A stretch of DNA of 64,000 nucleotides from Rapana venosa (GCA_028751875.1 CM054151.1:35791677-35855676); one strand, 5' to 3'; shown: positions 1-50,904, counted from the stretch's first letter. A program made the numbers and translations. Notes: generated from the letters alone by a model not told the origin.

Positions 1-440
1 TTTAACCCTCCCCCCCCCCCCTTTGTGGATGCTGGGGGCCTGTCTGTAAAAGATAGCATCGCCACCTCTTGGAAATTCTGTGATAAATACTTTTTTTCTA
101 TCCCTCTCTGTGTCTTTGGTCATGTTCCTTTTCTTAACTTCACATCGGGCCTTCTTGTCCTTTCCTCTGGCTTCTTGATCCATTCTCCTGACCTTTTTTT
201 TTCCATCTACAACGACGTAAAGGATAACAGTTTCTCCTATCCCCGAAGTCGCATGCGCTGGTCCAGATCTGTCAGGGGCTTAGTGGCAGCGCAGTGCATT
301 TTCGCGCCTATGACAGACAACCATAGTTGCTGCATGAGCGTTTGGCGATAAGGAAGAGGAATAACAATAAAAATCAATACGAACGTATTTGATTCGACTT
401 CTTGCTTCTCATGCTGGTCTTTGTGTTGTTGTTGTTGTTA
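1..440. other. Unique sequence, no gene recognised
   Basis: Mixed-composition sequence with a C run at 11-21. An open frame at 25-351 has no recognisable motif and no splice or start context. Confidence 0.4.
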
Positions 441-449
441 TTTTTTTAT

Positions 450-735
450 TGTTGGCTTTGCTCGTATCTCCTCCTCCTCCTCCATCTCCTCTTCTTCCTT
501 CTTTGTTTTTGCTCGCACCTCCTCCTCCTCCTCCTCTTTCTCTTCTTCTTCTTCTTCTTCTTTTCTTCTTCTTCTTCTTCTTCCTTCTTCTTCTTCTTCT
601 TCTTCCTTTTTTCTTCTTCTTCTTCTTTTTTTCTTTCTTCTTCTTCTTCTTTTTCTTCTTCTTCTTCTCCTCCTCCTCCTTCTTCTTCTTCTGCTTCTTC
701 TTCTTCTTCTCCTCCTCCTCCTCCTCCTCCCCTCG
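450..735. repeat. (TTC/CTC)n polypyrimidine microsatellite
   Basis: About 285 bases almost purely C and T on the plus strand. Long Ser/Leu/Phe or Arg/Glu open frames over it are artefacts of the triplet repeat. Confidence 0.95.
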
Positions 736-897
736 TCCGCTCCAAATTTCAAGTTTCTTGTTTTCTTCTCTCTCTTCTCCCCTCTGTCCCCTTCTAGCTC
801 ATATTTCTGCCTCCATCTCAACTCTCCTTCTCCGCTCTCTATTTCTTCTTTTAATGCTCCCTTCAGTATTCTTATCGAGCCTTTTAATTAGTCGGCA

Positions 898-1146
898 GCG
901 CTCTCTGTCTCTCTGTCTCTCTCTGTCTCTCTCTCTATCTCTGTTTTCTGTCGCCCTGTCTCTCTCTCTCTATCTCTGTCTCTCTCTCTGTCTGTCTCTG
1001 TTTCTGCCTCTGCATCTGTCTCTGTCTCTTTCTGTCTGTCTGACTGTATGTCTGTCTGTCTGTCTGTCCTCTCTCTCTCTCTCTCTTCTCTCCTCTCTCT
1101 CTCTCTCCCCTCTCTCTCTTCTTTTCTCTCTCTCTCTCTCTCTCTC
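898..1146. repeat. (CTCTGT/CT)n microsatellite
   Basis: Imperfect CT and CTGT tracts, pyrimidine-rich on the plus strand. Confidence 0.95.
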
Positions 1147-1159
1147 AACTTCCGACGTT

Positions 1160-2030
1160 GCAGAGGGATGGCCTGTAATTAGCCTTTTAAAATACCCACT
1201 TCACCCAGAACGGAGGGCTTTAATTTAAGCCATCAATATCAGATTCCTTCCACATTTTCAACGCTTGATTGATCTACAGCTGCTGCTGCGCTGCTGATTT
1301 TTTTGTTTGTGTTTTGCCTGGTTTCTCTTACCAGCAAGAGGCCAGTTTGAAGGTAAAATTCCGAAATAATCACAACGTATCTGAAAAACCAACAACAAAT
1401 AACACTTTTTTCTGAAGAAAATTGATAGGTGTGATGTTGATGTTTCAGCGCAACTCTCAGGAAGATGTCTAATACCTCTGTCTGAGTTGTATAGGTTTGT
1501 TTCTTAATTTTCATCCCGTTTAAGAAAAAAAAAGTGCTTCATTGGCTGCCTATTCAGTGTAAAATATACACAACTTTACTTTTCGTTTTTGTGCTGCATG
1601 TCTCAGTTTCCTTTGTTCTCAATAATCCAATTATGTGCATTCCTTCACTTCGTTTTGTTTGGTTCTGTGGTCTATAATATTATTATATTATTAAACATTT
1701 TTCTACGGATCTGAGCCTTTTAAAAAAGCAGTTCAAAACTTCTGAAGAAATGAATGCTGCGTTATGAGTGTCTTTTTTCTCAGTCTCTTTTCTCTCTTTG
1801 ATGCAGTCTCTCTGCCATGTTGCCTTTCTAGCTGTCTTTCATTCTTCATGATTGATGACACTTTGGCCCAGACCAAAAGCTTTGTCAGTTATTGATTTCA
1901 GTTCGGGGTAGAAGCCCTGCATGAAAATGCTCTTTTGCTGAAAAATGTTATCTTGAGATTGTCTTCAGACTTAACAATATTGTAGAATAATGGCCTGCAC
2001 TCTCCTCATAAAAGAAAATTAAGCCTTCTG
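1160..2030. other. Intergenic AT-rich sequence, nothing recognised
   Basis: Ordinary AT-rich sequence with short ATT repeats near 1680; no coding or RNA signal seen. Confidence 0.4.
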
Positions 2031-2035
2031 AAGTC

Positions 2036-2215
2036 GTTGTATGGCTGCCCATGTGGCAAGGTACCCCAACAGAGTCATACACGCAAAGCTCGCATACAGA
2101 ATGTACGTACGTTCAGCCCCACAGTTATTCCCAGGTAGGTTAAGCGAGTCAAAGTGCATAACTATTCTGGGTGACCCCAAGAGAGTTACCCGAGGAACGT
2201 AGTAGAAGAAGAAGA
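2036..2215 (+). mobile_element. SINE tail fragment leading into (AAG)n
   Basis: The stretch with tatggctgcccatgtgg, gtcatacacgcaaagc and gaggaacgtagtagaagaag resembles the 3' part of a SINE common in molluscs that ends in an AAG run; the same tatggctgcc/atgcggctac block recurs near 51150. The AAG microsatellite starts exactly at its tail, so the satellite probably grew from the SINE tail. Confidence 0.5.
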
Positions 2216-2482
2216 AAAAAAAAAAAAAAGAAGAAAGAAGAAGAAGAAGAAGAACAAGAACAAGAACAAGAAGAACAAGAACAGAAGAAGAAGAAGACGA
2301 AGAAGGAGGAGGAGGAGGAAGGGGAGGAGGAGGAGAAGAAGAAGTAGAAGAAGAAAGCATGCAAAGAAGAAGAAGAAGAAGATGAAAAAGAAGAAGGATG
2401 CAAAGAAGAAAAGAAGAAGAAGAAGAAGAAGAAGAAGAAGAAGAAGAACAAGAACAACAACAACAACAACAACAACAACAAG
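2203..2482. repeat. (AAG)n/(AAC)n microsatellite
   Basis: Purine-rich tract of AAG, GAGGAG and finally AAC triplets, 280 bases. Confidence 0.95.
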
Positions 2483-3130
2483 ATTCATGTTCTCTGTAAT
2501 ATTCGCCTTTCTTATTTCCCCACTCCATCTCCCTACATCCCGCTCTCTTAATAACAAAGCAAGTGTTGATACAATTTTCGCCACATACACTCTCGAAAAT
2601 GTTTTTCTAAGTAATACTCATTCCGGTAAAGAGAGAAAAATGATTCTGCCAGCCATCGTTTTTCTACTCTACGCACCAAATATGTAGAGGAAGCGTAGTT
2701 AAGAGACAAAGCATGGGTTTAAAAAGTAAAAAAACCCAGCATTTTGATGAGTGTTTAAAGCAACCATTATCTCATTATCTACAAGATCGTGATTGGTGGT
2801 CTAGCTGCTATTTTTTCAGATTATTTGATAACATCAGGTCGTGTCTGTTCCATGCATTTTGGAGCCCCGAAATATCAACAACAACAACATAAACAATAAC
2901 AACAACAGCAGCAACAACAACAACACAACAGCAAGAGGCAAGGTTATGCAGAAGCACGCCAATCTCAACTAAACACAATGGACATGCACACAGGACAATG
3001 AATGAAAAACGATGGGCGGTGTGCTGCTGTAATGGTCACGCGCTCCCGTGGGAAAAAAGCACCCCGCTGTGATAAAACGTAGTACACAATATTGGCATTA
3101 AAAATGCAAAGAGTGTTTACAAACATTTGC
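2483..3130. other. Intergenic, nothing recognised
   Basis: AT-rich sequence with a short (AAC)n run at 2876-2934. Confidence 0.4.
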
Positions 3131-3139
3131 GTAAATTGT

Positions 3140-3462
3140 TATGCGTAGGTTAGCATGGGTTTGGTTCCCGTTCAAGAGGATTTTTTTCTCTAGAGTTAAC
3201 ATCACAGCCGACTCCACTGTCCCTAGAAGTCCTTCAGATGAGACTACAAACCGAGGCCCCGTGTGCGAACGCGCGCATAACATCTTACGCACACGTTAAA
3301 ACCCGTTCCGCTTTTCGGAAGGGTAGGCCATTGTGTGCCGGTGGGAACGGATGACAACATGTACAAAACTGCATACACACGGGGACTAGATTTTAAAAAA
3401 TCCCACAGGAGTGCGTATTCCATTATCCATGAAATAAAAGAATAAGAACAAAATAAAGCTAA
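3140..3462 (+). mobile_element. tRNA-derived SINE copy
   Basis: Contains a B-box-like ggtttggttcccgttcaag, the core cagatgagactacaaaccg..ccccgtgtgcgaa shared with copies at 7.4, 13.8, 24.4 and 51.0 kb, and a tail (gtgtgccggtgggaac ... ataaaagaataag) that recurs at 17.3 kb. Not tested against a repeat library. Confidence 0.65.
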
Positions 3463-3760
3463 AGATGGAGATAACTAGCTGTCAAGTCCTACACGGTGCC
3501 TGTGCAGAGGAGAATATTATGGGATACGTAGTGTAATAACATGTAAAATACGTTGATGTAGTGGAATATACGTTAATGCAATAGAGTCTGATCTTACGGT
3601 AAGTCCAGTTAACCCTCGCTTTAGTGCACAAGTTAGGGACAAATGGAATACACACCATCAGATAATGAAGCAGGCATTTTAATATTTGAATTTGTCCCAT
3701 CTGAAGCTTAGACTGTCAAAAAAACCCCAAGCAAACAAACAAAACAAACAGCGATGGCCA
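3463..3760. other. Spacer, nothing recognised
   Basis: AT-rich spacer before the ACT microsatellite; no coding signal. Confidence 0.35.
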
Positions 3761-3761
3761 G

Positions 3762-4750
3762 TACTACTACTACTACTACTAACTACTACTACTACTAATC
3801 CTTATTTGTTGCCGTCATCACCGTTATCACCATCTATATCGTGACAATCACAATCATCACTCCCATCCCCATCATCATCATCATTGCCACCATCACCGTC
3901 GTCATCATCATTACACAAACCACCACACATCATCATCATCACCTATTATCATCATCAGCACCACTACTAACACCATCAACATCACCACTCACCAACAACA
4001 TCATCCATCTCATCACCACCACCGCCGCCACACCACCACGATCGATATCATATGAATATTGCATCATCATCATCATCACACACCACCACCACACATCCAC
4101 CACCAACCACCATCATCACCCCAACCACCACCATCATCATCACCACAACCACCACTCAACCACCACCACACACTCATCATCATCACCACCACCAACATCA
4201 TCATCATCATCACCATCATCATCACCACCGCCGCCACCACCACCACGATCGATATCATTATGATATTGTCACCATCATCATCACACAACCACCACCATCA
4301 CCATCCACAACCACCACCATCATCACCCCAACCACCACCATCATCATCACCACAACCACCACCACCACCACCACCATCATCATCATCACCACCACCAACA
4401 TCATCATCATCATCACCATCATCATCACCACCGCCGCCACCACCACCACGATCGATCATCACTACACATATTGTCACTTCATCATCACCACCAACGCCCC
4501 ACCACCAGATCGATATCATTCATAATATGTCACCATCCCATCATCACCACAACCACCACCATCACCATCCACAACCACCACCACTCACCCCAACCACCAT
4601 CATCATCATCCTCACCACCACATCACCACCACACACATCATCATCACCACAACAACCACCACCACCGACGACTAATACACCACATCATCACCACCACCAC
4701 CACCACCCCACACCACCACCATCATCCTCACCAACTCACCATCACCCGAC
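3762..4750. repeat. (ACT)n then (CAC/CAT)n satellite, about 1 kb
   Basis: ACT triplets to 3798, then a long mosaic of CAC, CAT and ACC triplets. Internal duplicated blocks (for example the cgatcgatat(c) motif at 4040, 4249, 4450 and 4510) show higher-order repeats of about 200 bases. Long His/Thr/Pro frames are artefacts. It ends directly at M13 exon 1. Confidence 0.95.
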
Positions 4751-4752
4751 AG

Positions 4753-42538
<37,786 letters not shown>

Positions 42539-43896
42539 TTCTGTTTCAAAGCTGTGTTTCTCTTTTGGTTGTTTTCCCTGCAGTCTGTTTAAAGATTTTT
42601 AAAATTGGGGTTTTTTTTTCTTTTATCCCAACTTTTCCTGCTTTATTCCGTGCGTTTTTCTCATGTCCAGCTGCTTGTTCCAAACGCCCAACATACACGT
42701 TTGCATTCAATTCAGGGGGAAGCCCAGGGGAACCAACCTATTCGCTGCTGTACACAAGTTGCGGGCTGTCATCTTTTTGGGTCATCTGGTTTGTTTCCTG
42801 TGTCTGTTTCTAGTAATGCTTGGCACCGTTGTAAGTTTTGTTTCTGGCTGGGGTTGTGTGAGTCAAATTCTTTGGCTCTTTAATCGAAAGCACCTAGCCA
42901 ATTTGGAAAACTCCGAGAGTATTTCATGTTAAGCGCTAGTAAGTAGGTTTGTATTGGCCAGGGAAACGATCATCATGTTACAGAAGTCATTGGTAATTAG
43001 ACCTGTGAACTAGGTCTCTCAGTCCTTAGAGTAGTTGAAGTTGAATTGTTCAAATATTTTCGCAGGCGTTTCCTTACGAGCCCAATTCACTTGGGTTACA
43101 AGGGATTCTATTTTATCCCTATTCTTTAAATTCTCCGGGTTTTGTTGTTTAAACCAACTTTGGTATACATATTTGGATTAGGGTTTTAGCTGCTCATTTT
43201 CTGGGAATTTGTTAAGAAGGGTTTGTTGGTGTGTTCTTTTGCTGAATATGTTTTTTAATTTCCCCTTATTTGCAATCCACCTTTCCCTTGACACTCAAAA
43301 GTGAAGTTTGATGAGACTATTAACCTGACCATTGAGTAACCAAAACATCTTCCACCGTTAATCCCTTTGTTTTTTGTAAGGGTTATCCATTGTTCTGTCA
43401 AAACAGGGAGACAGTATTTGAAATTTAAAATGGGATTTGGAAGGTAAAAATAATCCCCACCCAAATCTTGTAATAATTTTTTTCCGTTACAAAAAGATAT
43501 TGTATCTAAAAAATGATTTAAAAGTTGTGATGTGGTGTTGGTTTCCAATCTGTTGATGTAAATTTCACTCTGCTTTGGCTATCACTCCATAAATCCCAGT
43601 CTGGACGAAGATAATTTATTTACAATATTTAAGCTAAGCTTTCCCCATTCAAAGATATACAACAATTTGTGTGGGTAGGCTCCTGGTTTTAAGTTTGGTT
43701 GTTTTCTTCTCCCTCTTGTTTCGCTTCGGCCCTCCCCCTTTAATTCCAAATCCCAACCTCTTTATATTTTATAAACTATAACATTTTTTAATAAATTTTT
43801 GGGTTCTTTTCCCTTTTTGTGTTGTCTGTGGGGTGCCGTGGTGGTTTACCTTTTTCGTTGTTTTTTTTCTCTCCAACTCTTCCCTCTACCACTCAG
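42539..43896. other. Partly smeared AT-rich sequence
   Basis: Nothing recognised between the presumed M13 end and the next exon-like block. Confidence 0.35.
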
Positions 43897-44384
43897 CATG
43901 GTCTTTAAAATGAGAACTTCCGGTCCCGTGTCAACACACGCAACATCTTCCCCGGCCTCTTCACCCTTTTCCCCTTTTTCCCCCCCTTTGCCTTGTTGCC
44001 GGGGCAGTGACTTTCCCCTTAAACATGGGACTGATTTCCAAAACCCCCCGCCATAAGTCTTATTCCTTTTCCTCGTTAAAAGTTGAAAGATTCCTCCGGG
44101 CCGGTTCCAACCCCAACCCAGCCTCCACCCTCTCCACACCTCACTCAAGCTCTACACACTCCTCCTCTCTTCCTTGTGCTCCCAATGATGGGCCCTTGCA
44201 GAACAGTGATTTTCCCCCAAAGGGGCCCACTGTCCATGGAGCTCTAACCCCTAGGCTCTCGAGCTGTGGTGAATCCCTTTGGCCTGGGGCTCCTGAGCGA
44301 TTCCTCCTCCTGACCCGATCACACTCCCACATCCAGCCTCCACCCTCTCCAGGCACGCTCAGTCGTCTGGAAGAGCTGCGGTAG
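43897..44384 (+). CDS. Possible terminal exon of an unidentified Ser/Pro-rich protein
   Basis: A C-rich, codon-like block follows a strong acceptor (tctaccactcag). It reads VFKMRTSGPVSTHATSSPAS in one frame to about 44050, then in a second frame from about 44090 THSSSLPCAPNDGPLQNSDF to HIQPPPSPGTLSRLEELR and the stop TAG at 44382. Composition contrasts with the smeared AT-rich flanks. It is rich in Ser and Pro, probably disordered, with no domain I recognise. One frameshift near 44050-44090 is needed. It may be the 3' end of a different plus-strand gene after the M13 gene, or a UTR. Confidence 0.4.
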
Positions 44385-46140
44385 CATTTGTTTTTTTAAA
44401 CCATTTTTTACGGGGGAAAAGAAAAAAAGGTAATTTGATTTGTAATAAAATTTTAAAACTAATGTATAATGTTTAATGACTGCTTGATGTATCGTTTATA
44501 TAGGTATGTACATAATTCGTCTTCAAGGATTATCGTAGCTAAATGTTTTTTAATTCAATTTTGCACTTTGTTCGCTTTTATACTACCTGTTTGATTTTCT
44601 TACGATTTTATGTAGCAGTTGGATGAAATGTTGTTTTTACTTGCTCAAGATACGAGTTAGCGGGTCGATTGAAACACGGTGGTTTTTTTTTATTGGTTGT
44701 TCTTTCTTTGGTTTGCTTCGTTTCGTTAGATTGATATGTGGTTTTTTGTGGGGGTAGATTTTTTATACCACTTTTATATTTGAAGGACAGAATTGTGAAC
44801 TATGTGCGAGGACATTGTGTGTGAAATCCAGTTTTTCTTCACTACTTGTGAAAGGGATTGGGTGCGGATTTGAAAAGCTGATGGTTTACACTTTAAAGGC
44901 TATTCGCGCGCGCGTGTGTGTTATTTTGATAATCTATGTATCGTCTTCTCTTTTTATTATTTTTTTGGGGGGTGGAGGTGGGGGGTGGGTTGTAACTGGG
45001 TATGGCAGAAGTGTGTGTGTGTGATTCCATGATAAAATTAATTTAGGAAAAAAAGCGTTTTCCACAATGATACATATGTGCATACAAGCAAATGGAACAT
45101 TCTATAAACTCATAATAGTTTTTATCATCTGGACACAGTCCCTATTCTGCACAAGTTACTCTGACCTGATTACAATAGAATGCAATGCAATGCAACATAT
45201 TACAAATTCGCACGGGAAATTGCACTAGTGCATAGCAGAAACGATATCAAATGAAAGTAAACTAAACCAAATCAAAACAAACTAAACAAAATCAGTTCAA
45301 ATCAAATCAGAAGAATACATCACAAGGCAAATATAATACAAATACAGTAATATAAACAATAGACACAATACATTACACGAACATACAGCACAACACACTA
45401 CAATGCCCTAGTTTTCTCCCCTGTCCTATTTTTAAACATTGCCTTCACTCCCTTTTGTATCCACTTCCACGCCTTTGTTTTTCAATTAGTGTCCCTCTCT
45501 GCCTTTTGGTTCAACTGATGTTGAATATGAGACTGGCTCAGAAAAGCTAACATTTATTCAACGAACTTCAGCAAAGTTTGTTTGTATCCAAATGTTCAGT
45601 TGTGATTATCTTTATTGTGTAACACAATCAGTTTTGTTGTAACGCATCGTTTAAATTGTATATATGCATAAGCTTAAGTTTTTAATGCCGTGTTTTCTTC
45701 TTTTTAGATCTTCCTTTGTTCTTATTGTTACCACCTTTGTAAAAACAAATTGTTGGAATTTGCTCACTGAATCCCTTTTATGTAATAGGCATGCTACATG
45801 ACGATTAAACTGATTACTAGATACCCTTACTAGAACAAAAAAACCCAAAGAAACCTGCCCTTCAGAAGAAGAAAAGGGCATAAGGATGTGAGCCGTGCAT
45901 GGTTTTGTTCTTGGTTTTTGCTCATTTATTGTCTTGATTGATAGTACTTGCCTTTGGAGGCCAGCTATTTTTTATTGTTTGATTGGGGGGAAGGGTGTTG
46001 CTTTGAAAATATGTATCATGGATATTTTGATGTACAATTTTTTCTTCAATACCGTTTAACATTTAACGAATTTAAGACTTTTGCTTTGGTTTGGGGGTGG
46101 ATGGGGGTCGAACTTCAAGCAGTTTTTATGGCAGTGCATT
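44385..46140. other. AT-rich intergenic, nothing recognised
   Basis: Cleaner sequence; simple A/C-rich words at 45240-45400. No genes seen. Confidence 0.4.
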
Positions 46141-46433
46141 AGGGGACGGGATAGCTCAGGGGTCAGAGCACTTGCTGTCCCCTAGCTAAGGTTAAGCAGC
46201 ATCGAGAGTGGTTATCAATTGGCTGGTGGGCCGTTTGCGCGCCTTGGCTTCAGTACAGTCCCCCAGTTCACCCAGGTGTGAATGGGTACCTGTCATCTTT
46301 AAGGTCAGGGAAGGTAAAGCACCGAGGGAGAGGAGATGGGTGCCACCCTCAGTATGATAGCCCCTAGAGAAGCTGAGGTCTCTGACACCACGATCACATA
46401 AGTAATGGGAACACCTTTACCTTTACCTCTGCT
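46141..46433 (+). mobile_element. tRNA-derived SINE (GGGACGGGATAGCTC family), plus copy
   Basis: Starts ggggacgggatagctcaggg with ggtcagagcacttgc (A box), then ccccagttcacccaggtgtg, gggtgccaccctcagtatga, tctctgacaccacgatcaca, and tail cacctttacctttacct. Matches the inverted copy at 55184-55465 along its whole length. Confidence 0.88.
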
Positions 46434-48528
46434 AATTTATGCAAGTGTGTGAGGGGTTTCAAAGCTGTTTTAAAACCACTCGTAGAGTACTTCGACAATT
46501 TCGTTAAAGTTGTAACCATCGTGGAGGCAGATAGATCAAAGTTCTCACAGACATCAAGAAGAGTATAGAGAGCAAAGATTTCTCATGTTGTCGGTATAGA
46601 CTCGTAATCTAACGTTTATCAGTTGCAGATAAAGATCAGACAGTGCTTTAAAACTTCCATCTCTCTGCAAAACTGCCAGTGTGAGGAAGAAACCTGGCTA
46701 AAAACATGCACACCTGTATTAGTCATGCAGAACCTTCAACATTAAGGCAGGTAGCGATCTGGCAGTGTGTCACTTTTGGATGCGTTCACAGACAGTTGTC
46801 GTCGCGTAGATTGTTTTTAATTCAACAGACTGTAGTAATGTAAACGGCTACTTTACTTTGTGTAACTGATGTGCTGTATGCATCATTATTGTATGTTTAA
46901 TCTTTAGCAAACTTGTTTTACAAAGTAGAGGTTTTGAAAGTAAACAGGTTTTTTATAATACCTATGTATAATATGTAGACAATTTTGTATGTATAAAATC
47001 CCTATAATTTTGTTGCGTGAAAGAAGGAAACTGTTGGTGTGTGTGTGTGTGTGTGTGTTGTGTGGTGTGTGTGTGTGTTTTGGTTGTGTGTCATTCCTTG
47101 TTTTAGGCTCCTGGTGTTTCTTTTGTTAATGTAATTGATATAAGCAAATGAATGTAAAATGATAATCACATATGTATATTAATAGTTTTTTTTGTATACG
47201 GTGAGTTTTGTGTTTAATGGTAACTTTCTACAATATTGTAAAGCACGTTTTGTAATCTATTCTTAAATGTAGAAATATTTGGCGTAGGCTTATAAAACGA
47301 AAAGGCACAGAGCCAATTTTTAAAACTCATCATTGTTTACAATGCGAATCGAAAGAAAAAATGGGGTGTGATGTGATACTAAAATGCACATTAATTATAT
47401 TGCTGTAATGTCATAATGATCTTGCACGCTCATATTTCCAAAATCAAGCCGAAATATTCAGTTATCTTTTATGGCTATCTTGCTATATCAACATATATTT
47501 CAAGAGTAATTTGATTTCACTATTGCGGTAAAGCAATATTGCATTATTTTTTTCAAAACAAATTTGTAATGATTCTTTCAGCGTTTGGCTGTCAGTCTTC
47601 GTTCCAAACTTTTTCTCGAGCTGTTTAGATGTTAGCCCTCCGATGCTGTTAAGTGTTGTGTTTGTTAAGAGTTGCTGAATTTCTCTTCTTATACCTAAGG
47701 ATTTGAAATTTTTAAAGACAATAGTGGAGCTTTCTAGAACATGTCTTTGAAATTCTTTAACAGCAATCTTTGAGCATCATCGTAAATCCGTAATAGCGTA
47801 AACGCAAACGTGTTTTCGCTTATTGTTCACTGTGAAACTTCTGGGTAAAGCACAATTGGCATTAGTTTCATGTTTTATATTTGCAGGTTTGATCATTTAG
47901 TTTATGAACAGTAATATGGACATAGTGAAAGTATGTGTCCATCATAACTGTCAATTCACACCAGAGTGTGAGTTTGTGACTAAAATGATTATGTAAAGCT
48001 ACCTGCTATTCTGGAAAGATGCGGGTGAACTCACTTCTTTGAAGAGATCACAGATAGTCGTCATTTTTCATGAGTGCTCATTTAAGTACAACTACAATGC
48101 TGGCTAGCAGTTGTCGAGGACTTACATGCCATTCGTTTTAGTTATACACTATTTGTCTATTATCTTCTAAATGAAAATATTTGAAAATGCAAACTTAAGG
48201 AATAGTATTTGTGGTATATTTTCTTATCCCATAATGTTGGTGGTTTTTTTTAAAACTACAGTTGTACAATTTACAATAAGTAGTCTAGTTAGACATATGA
48301 AATCCTGTTTGTTTGTAGTTTCATCTGACATGAAATAATTTGTTTATCATTTAAATATATATTATTCAAATTTTAGTTCAAGGTAAAGGTTTGTGATCAA
48401 ATGTATACAACAAATATCAAATAAAAGAACACAAACGGTCTCTATCGTGTTCTCTCTCCTTCTATGTGTCTCTCTGAGTATCTGTATGTATGTATGACAT
48501 AGACACCCTCCCCCCACACACTTACACG

Positions 48529-48530
<2 letters not shown>
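46434..48530. other. AT-rich intergenic, nothing recognised
   Basis: Contains a TG run at 47036-47090. No exon-like block. Confidence 0.4.
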
Positions 48531-48589
<59 letters not shown>

Positions 48590-48605
48590 GGGAGAGAGAG
48601 AGGAG
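48530..48605. repeat. (TA)n then (GA)n microsatellite
   Basis: TA 48531-48566, GA 48567-48602. Confidence 0.95.
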
Positions 48606-49050
48606 ATGACACACACACAGCTTTTCCCTTTCCCAAGGCGGTAAACAACACAGATTGTATGTGGGGGGGTTGGGGGGGGCGTAAGATGATGATGGCGGAC
48701 GGAACAGAGAGAAGAAAAAAGAGAAGGGGGTGGGGGCATGGGGATGGAGCAGGTTCGGGGAATGCATACAGAAAAGAAAAAAACCCCACACACACAAATG
48801 CTGAAGCACATTATTGGAAATTGACTCTTTACAGACTGCGGTGCTTTAGAAGTTAAAAAAAACAAACAAATAACAGTTTGAAAAAAATGAAGCATCTTCT
48901 TACGCAGGACATAGAGAGTGAGTGAGTGTGTGTCTAAAGGGGTGCGGTAGCCTATAATGTCAGAAGTACTTTGCAAAGGGAGATAACCAAATCCGCGCCT
49001 ACTATGTTTTAGGATAGTTACGTCCCTTCAACCGAGAAAACGCTGGGATG
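48606..49050. other. Spacer, nothing recognised
   Basis: No coding signal. Confidence 0.35.
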
Positions 49051-50689
49051 TTTAGGCTGCACACCGGCATTAATTTGGGTGGTAGGCCCCTGGATGATTA
49101 ATGCCTGGACAGATAAATATTGATATAGGTAAAAAACAAACTATGCTGTATGCATTGTTTTGAGATATATTTGATAGCCAACTATAAATATTGATATAGG
49201 TAAAAAACAAACTATGCTGTATGCATTGTTTTGAGATATATTTGATAGCCAACTTATGCTTCATGCAAACCTCCTTATGCAGTGTATTTACAAAGTCGAG
49301 AAGCTTTTCATCCTGTCAGCAGAAGTAAAATGTGAGCCAGGAGGCACCACTGGGTAGGCGTTCAGCCTTTCATGAACACTTTGAGTCATCTTTTCTTATT
49401 AAGAATGAAAAGATCATTACCTACATCTGTAAAGTGCAGCTACTTTCAAAGAGAGTAGACTTACACATGCAAAGAACATTTTTTTCAATGTTAGCACATT
49501 TTCAAATGGGATGATACTAGGAGAAAAGTAATAACAATTCAGTTATGAAATAGGTTTGAGACACTGTAGACATTGAACTGTGTATTGCATTGCCTTATTT
49601 CATGCCAGATATTAGCTGTGGAAGAGGTGTGCTTGAATCCCTATAGAACCAGTCTGCTGGCCTGTCGCCAAGGGAGAGAAATTCAAATAAGGGGTGATAT
49701 TAAAAAAAGGCCTCTTTTTCCATCATGAAGTAAAATGGTACACTATTTCTTTACATATTTGGGTTTTGAAGTGTTTGGAGTTATACCTGACTTAATTTAA
49801 ACAAGACTGGAGTGCATTTATGCCCATGGTAGTGTACCAAAGATGCCGCAACAGGTAAAAATTGCCTGTTTTGAGGGGTAGGTTAAAAAAATGCTGTTTC
49901 TTATTCTGTCAGCTTTTGCAATACATTTTCTGTTACCTATTACATAGGGCTAGATTGCTGTTCACAACTATGTCTGTATGTTTACATTTACTTTGTACAT
50001 TTGTGATCCAAAGTAGTATGTTGCCATTTGTTTAAAAGCAGCTTTGAATACAGACCTGGGCAGCATAGGTGTGTATCTTCAAACAGCCATAGCTCAGGTG
50101 CTACTGGCTTGAGAACATTGTGGTTAATGTGCTTGTACTCAGAATTGCCTATAAAAGTAATATCGAGAGAAATATGGCCAGGCATAACTTTTCAGTCCGC
50201 ATACATGTATAGACTGCGCACCGGTATTAAGTTGGGGGTCATGTAATATCTTCTATAGAGTGCGAGTCGAAAAAAATGTTGGTGATTTTCACAGATTCTT
50301 TTTTAAGTATGGAAAAATGCACTGTGCACTTGGTTTTAGGAATGAGGACATAGAGCAATACCAGGTAGTCACGAGAAAGTTGGAAATAACCATCAAATGA
50401 GGTTTGCCTGTATTCCTACAGCGTTGACCCCGCGCATGCATATTGCGGTAAGGAAGCTAGCAGACGGCAAAGGACTGAGGGGGTACAGTGTTTGCTGAAA
50501 TATTTCAAAAAATCCAAACCTACCAAATTTGTTCAAAATCACATGAGTTTTGAGTCAGAGGCTAGTCTTGCACAAAAAGTGGTTTTTATTTCTGTGGAGG
50601 CCTTAGTACGTGCGGTATGAATATAAGAGTCACATAGAAAAACAGAAGGAAAAGAGTGATTTTCAATACCGGTGTGCGGCCTAGTGAAC
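49051..50689. mobile_element. Possible unclassified element with inverted end motif
   Basis: Left: aggctgcacaccggcattaa (49054); right, inverted: aggccgcacaccggtattga (reverse of 50662-50682); a third, direct copy actgcgcaccggtattaag at 50212. The shared word of about 18 bases in opposite orientation at both ends is compatible with a 1.6 kb non-autonomous element or nested repeats. No transposase seen. Confidence 0.3.
49113..49254 (+). repeat. Perfect 71-bp tandem duplication
   Basis: ataaatattgatataggtaa ... gatatatttgatagccaact occurs twice in a row without mismatch, period 71. Confidence 0.97.
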
Positions 50690-50904
50690 GAATCCAGGAA
50701 TCCAATCCAGTTTTCAAACCACCTTTCAATTTTGATGTGTTACCTCTCTCGAATTCTTTTGCTTTAAAGTAAGAAGTACTGATGAAGGGCACTAGTTTAT
50801 TGCTGCATACCACCACCACATAATAATATAAACATTTCAGTTCCATTTAAGACACCTTGATATTAAATCCTTATCCGCAGGACAAACTAACTTAAATCAT
50901 GCTA

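Noticed and set aside
389..1228. Long Leu/Phe/Ser open frame
   Set aside because: Translation of CT and TTC microsatellites; composition is fully explained by the repeat.
46141..46220. A functional tRNA gene
   Set aside because: A-box-like start but no cloverleaf; matches an inverted copy far beyond tRNA length, so it is a SINE.
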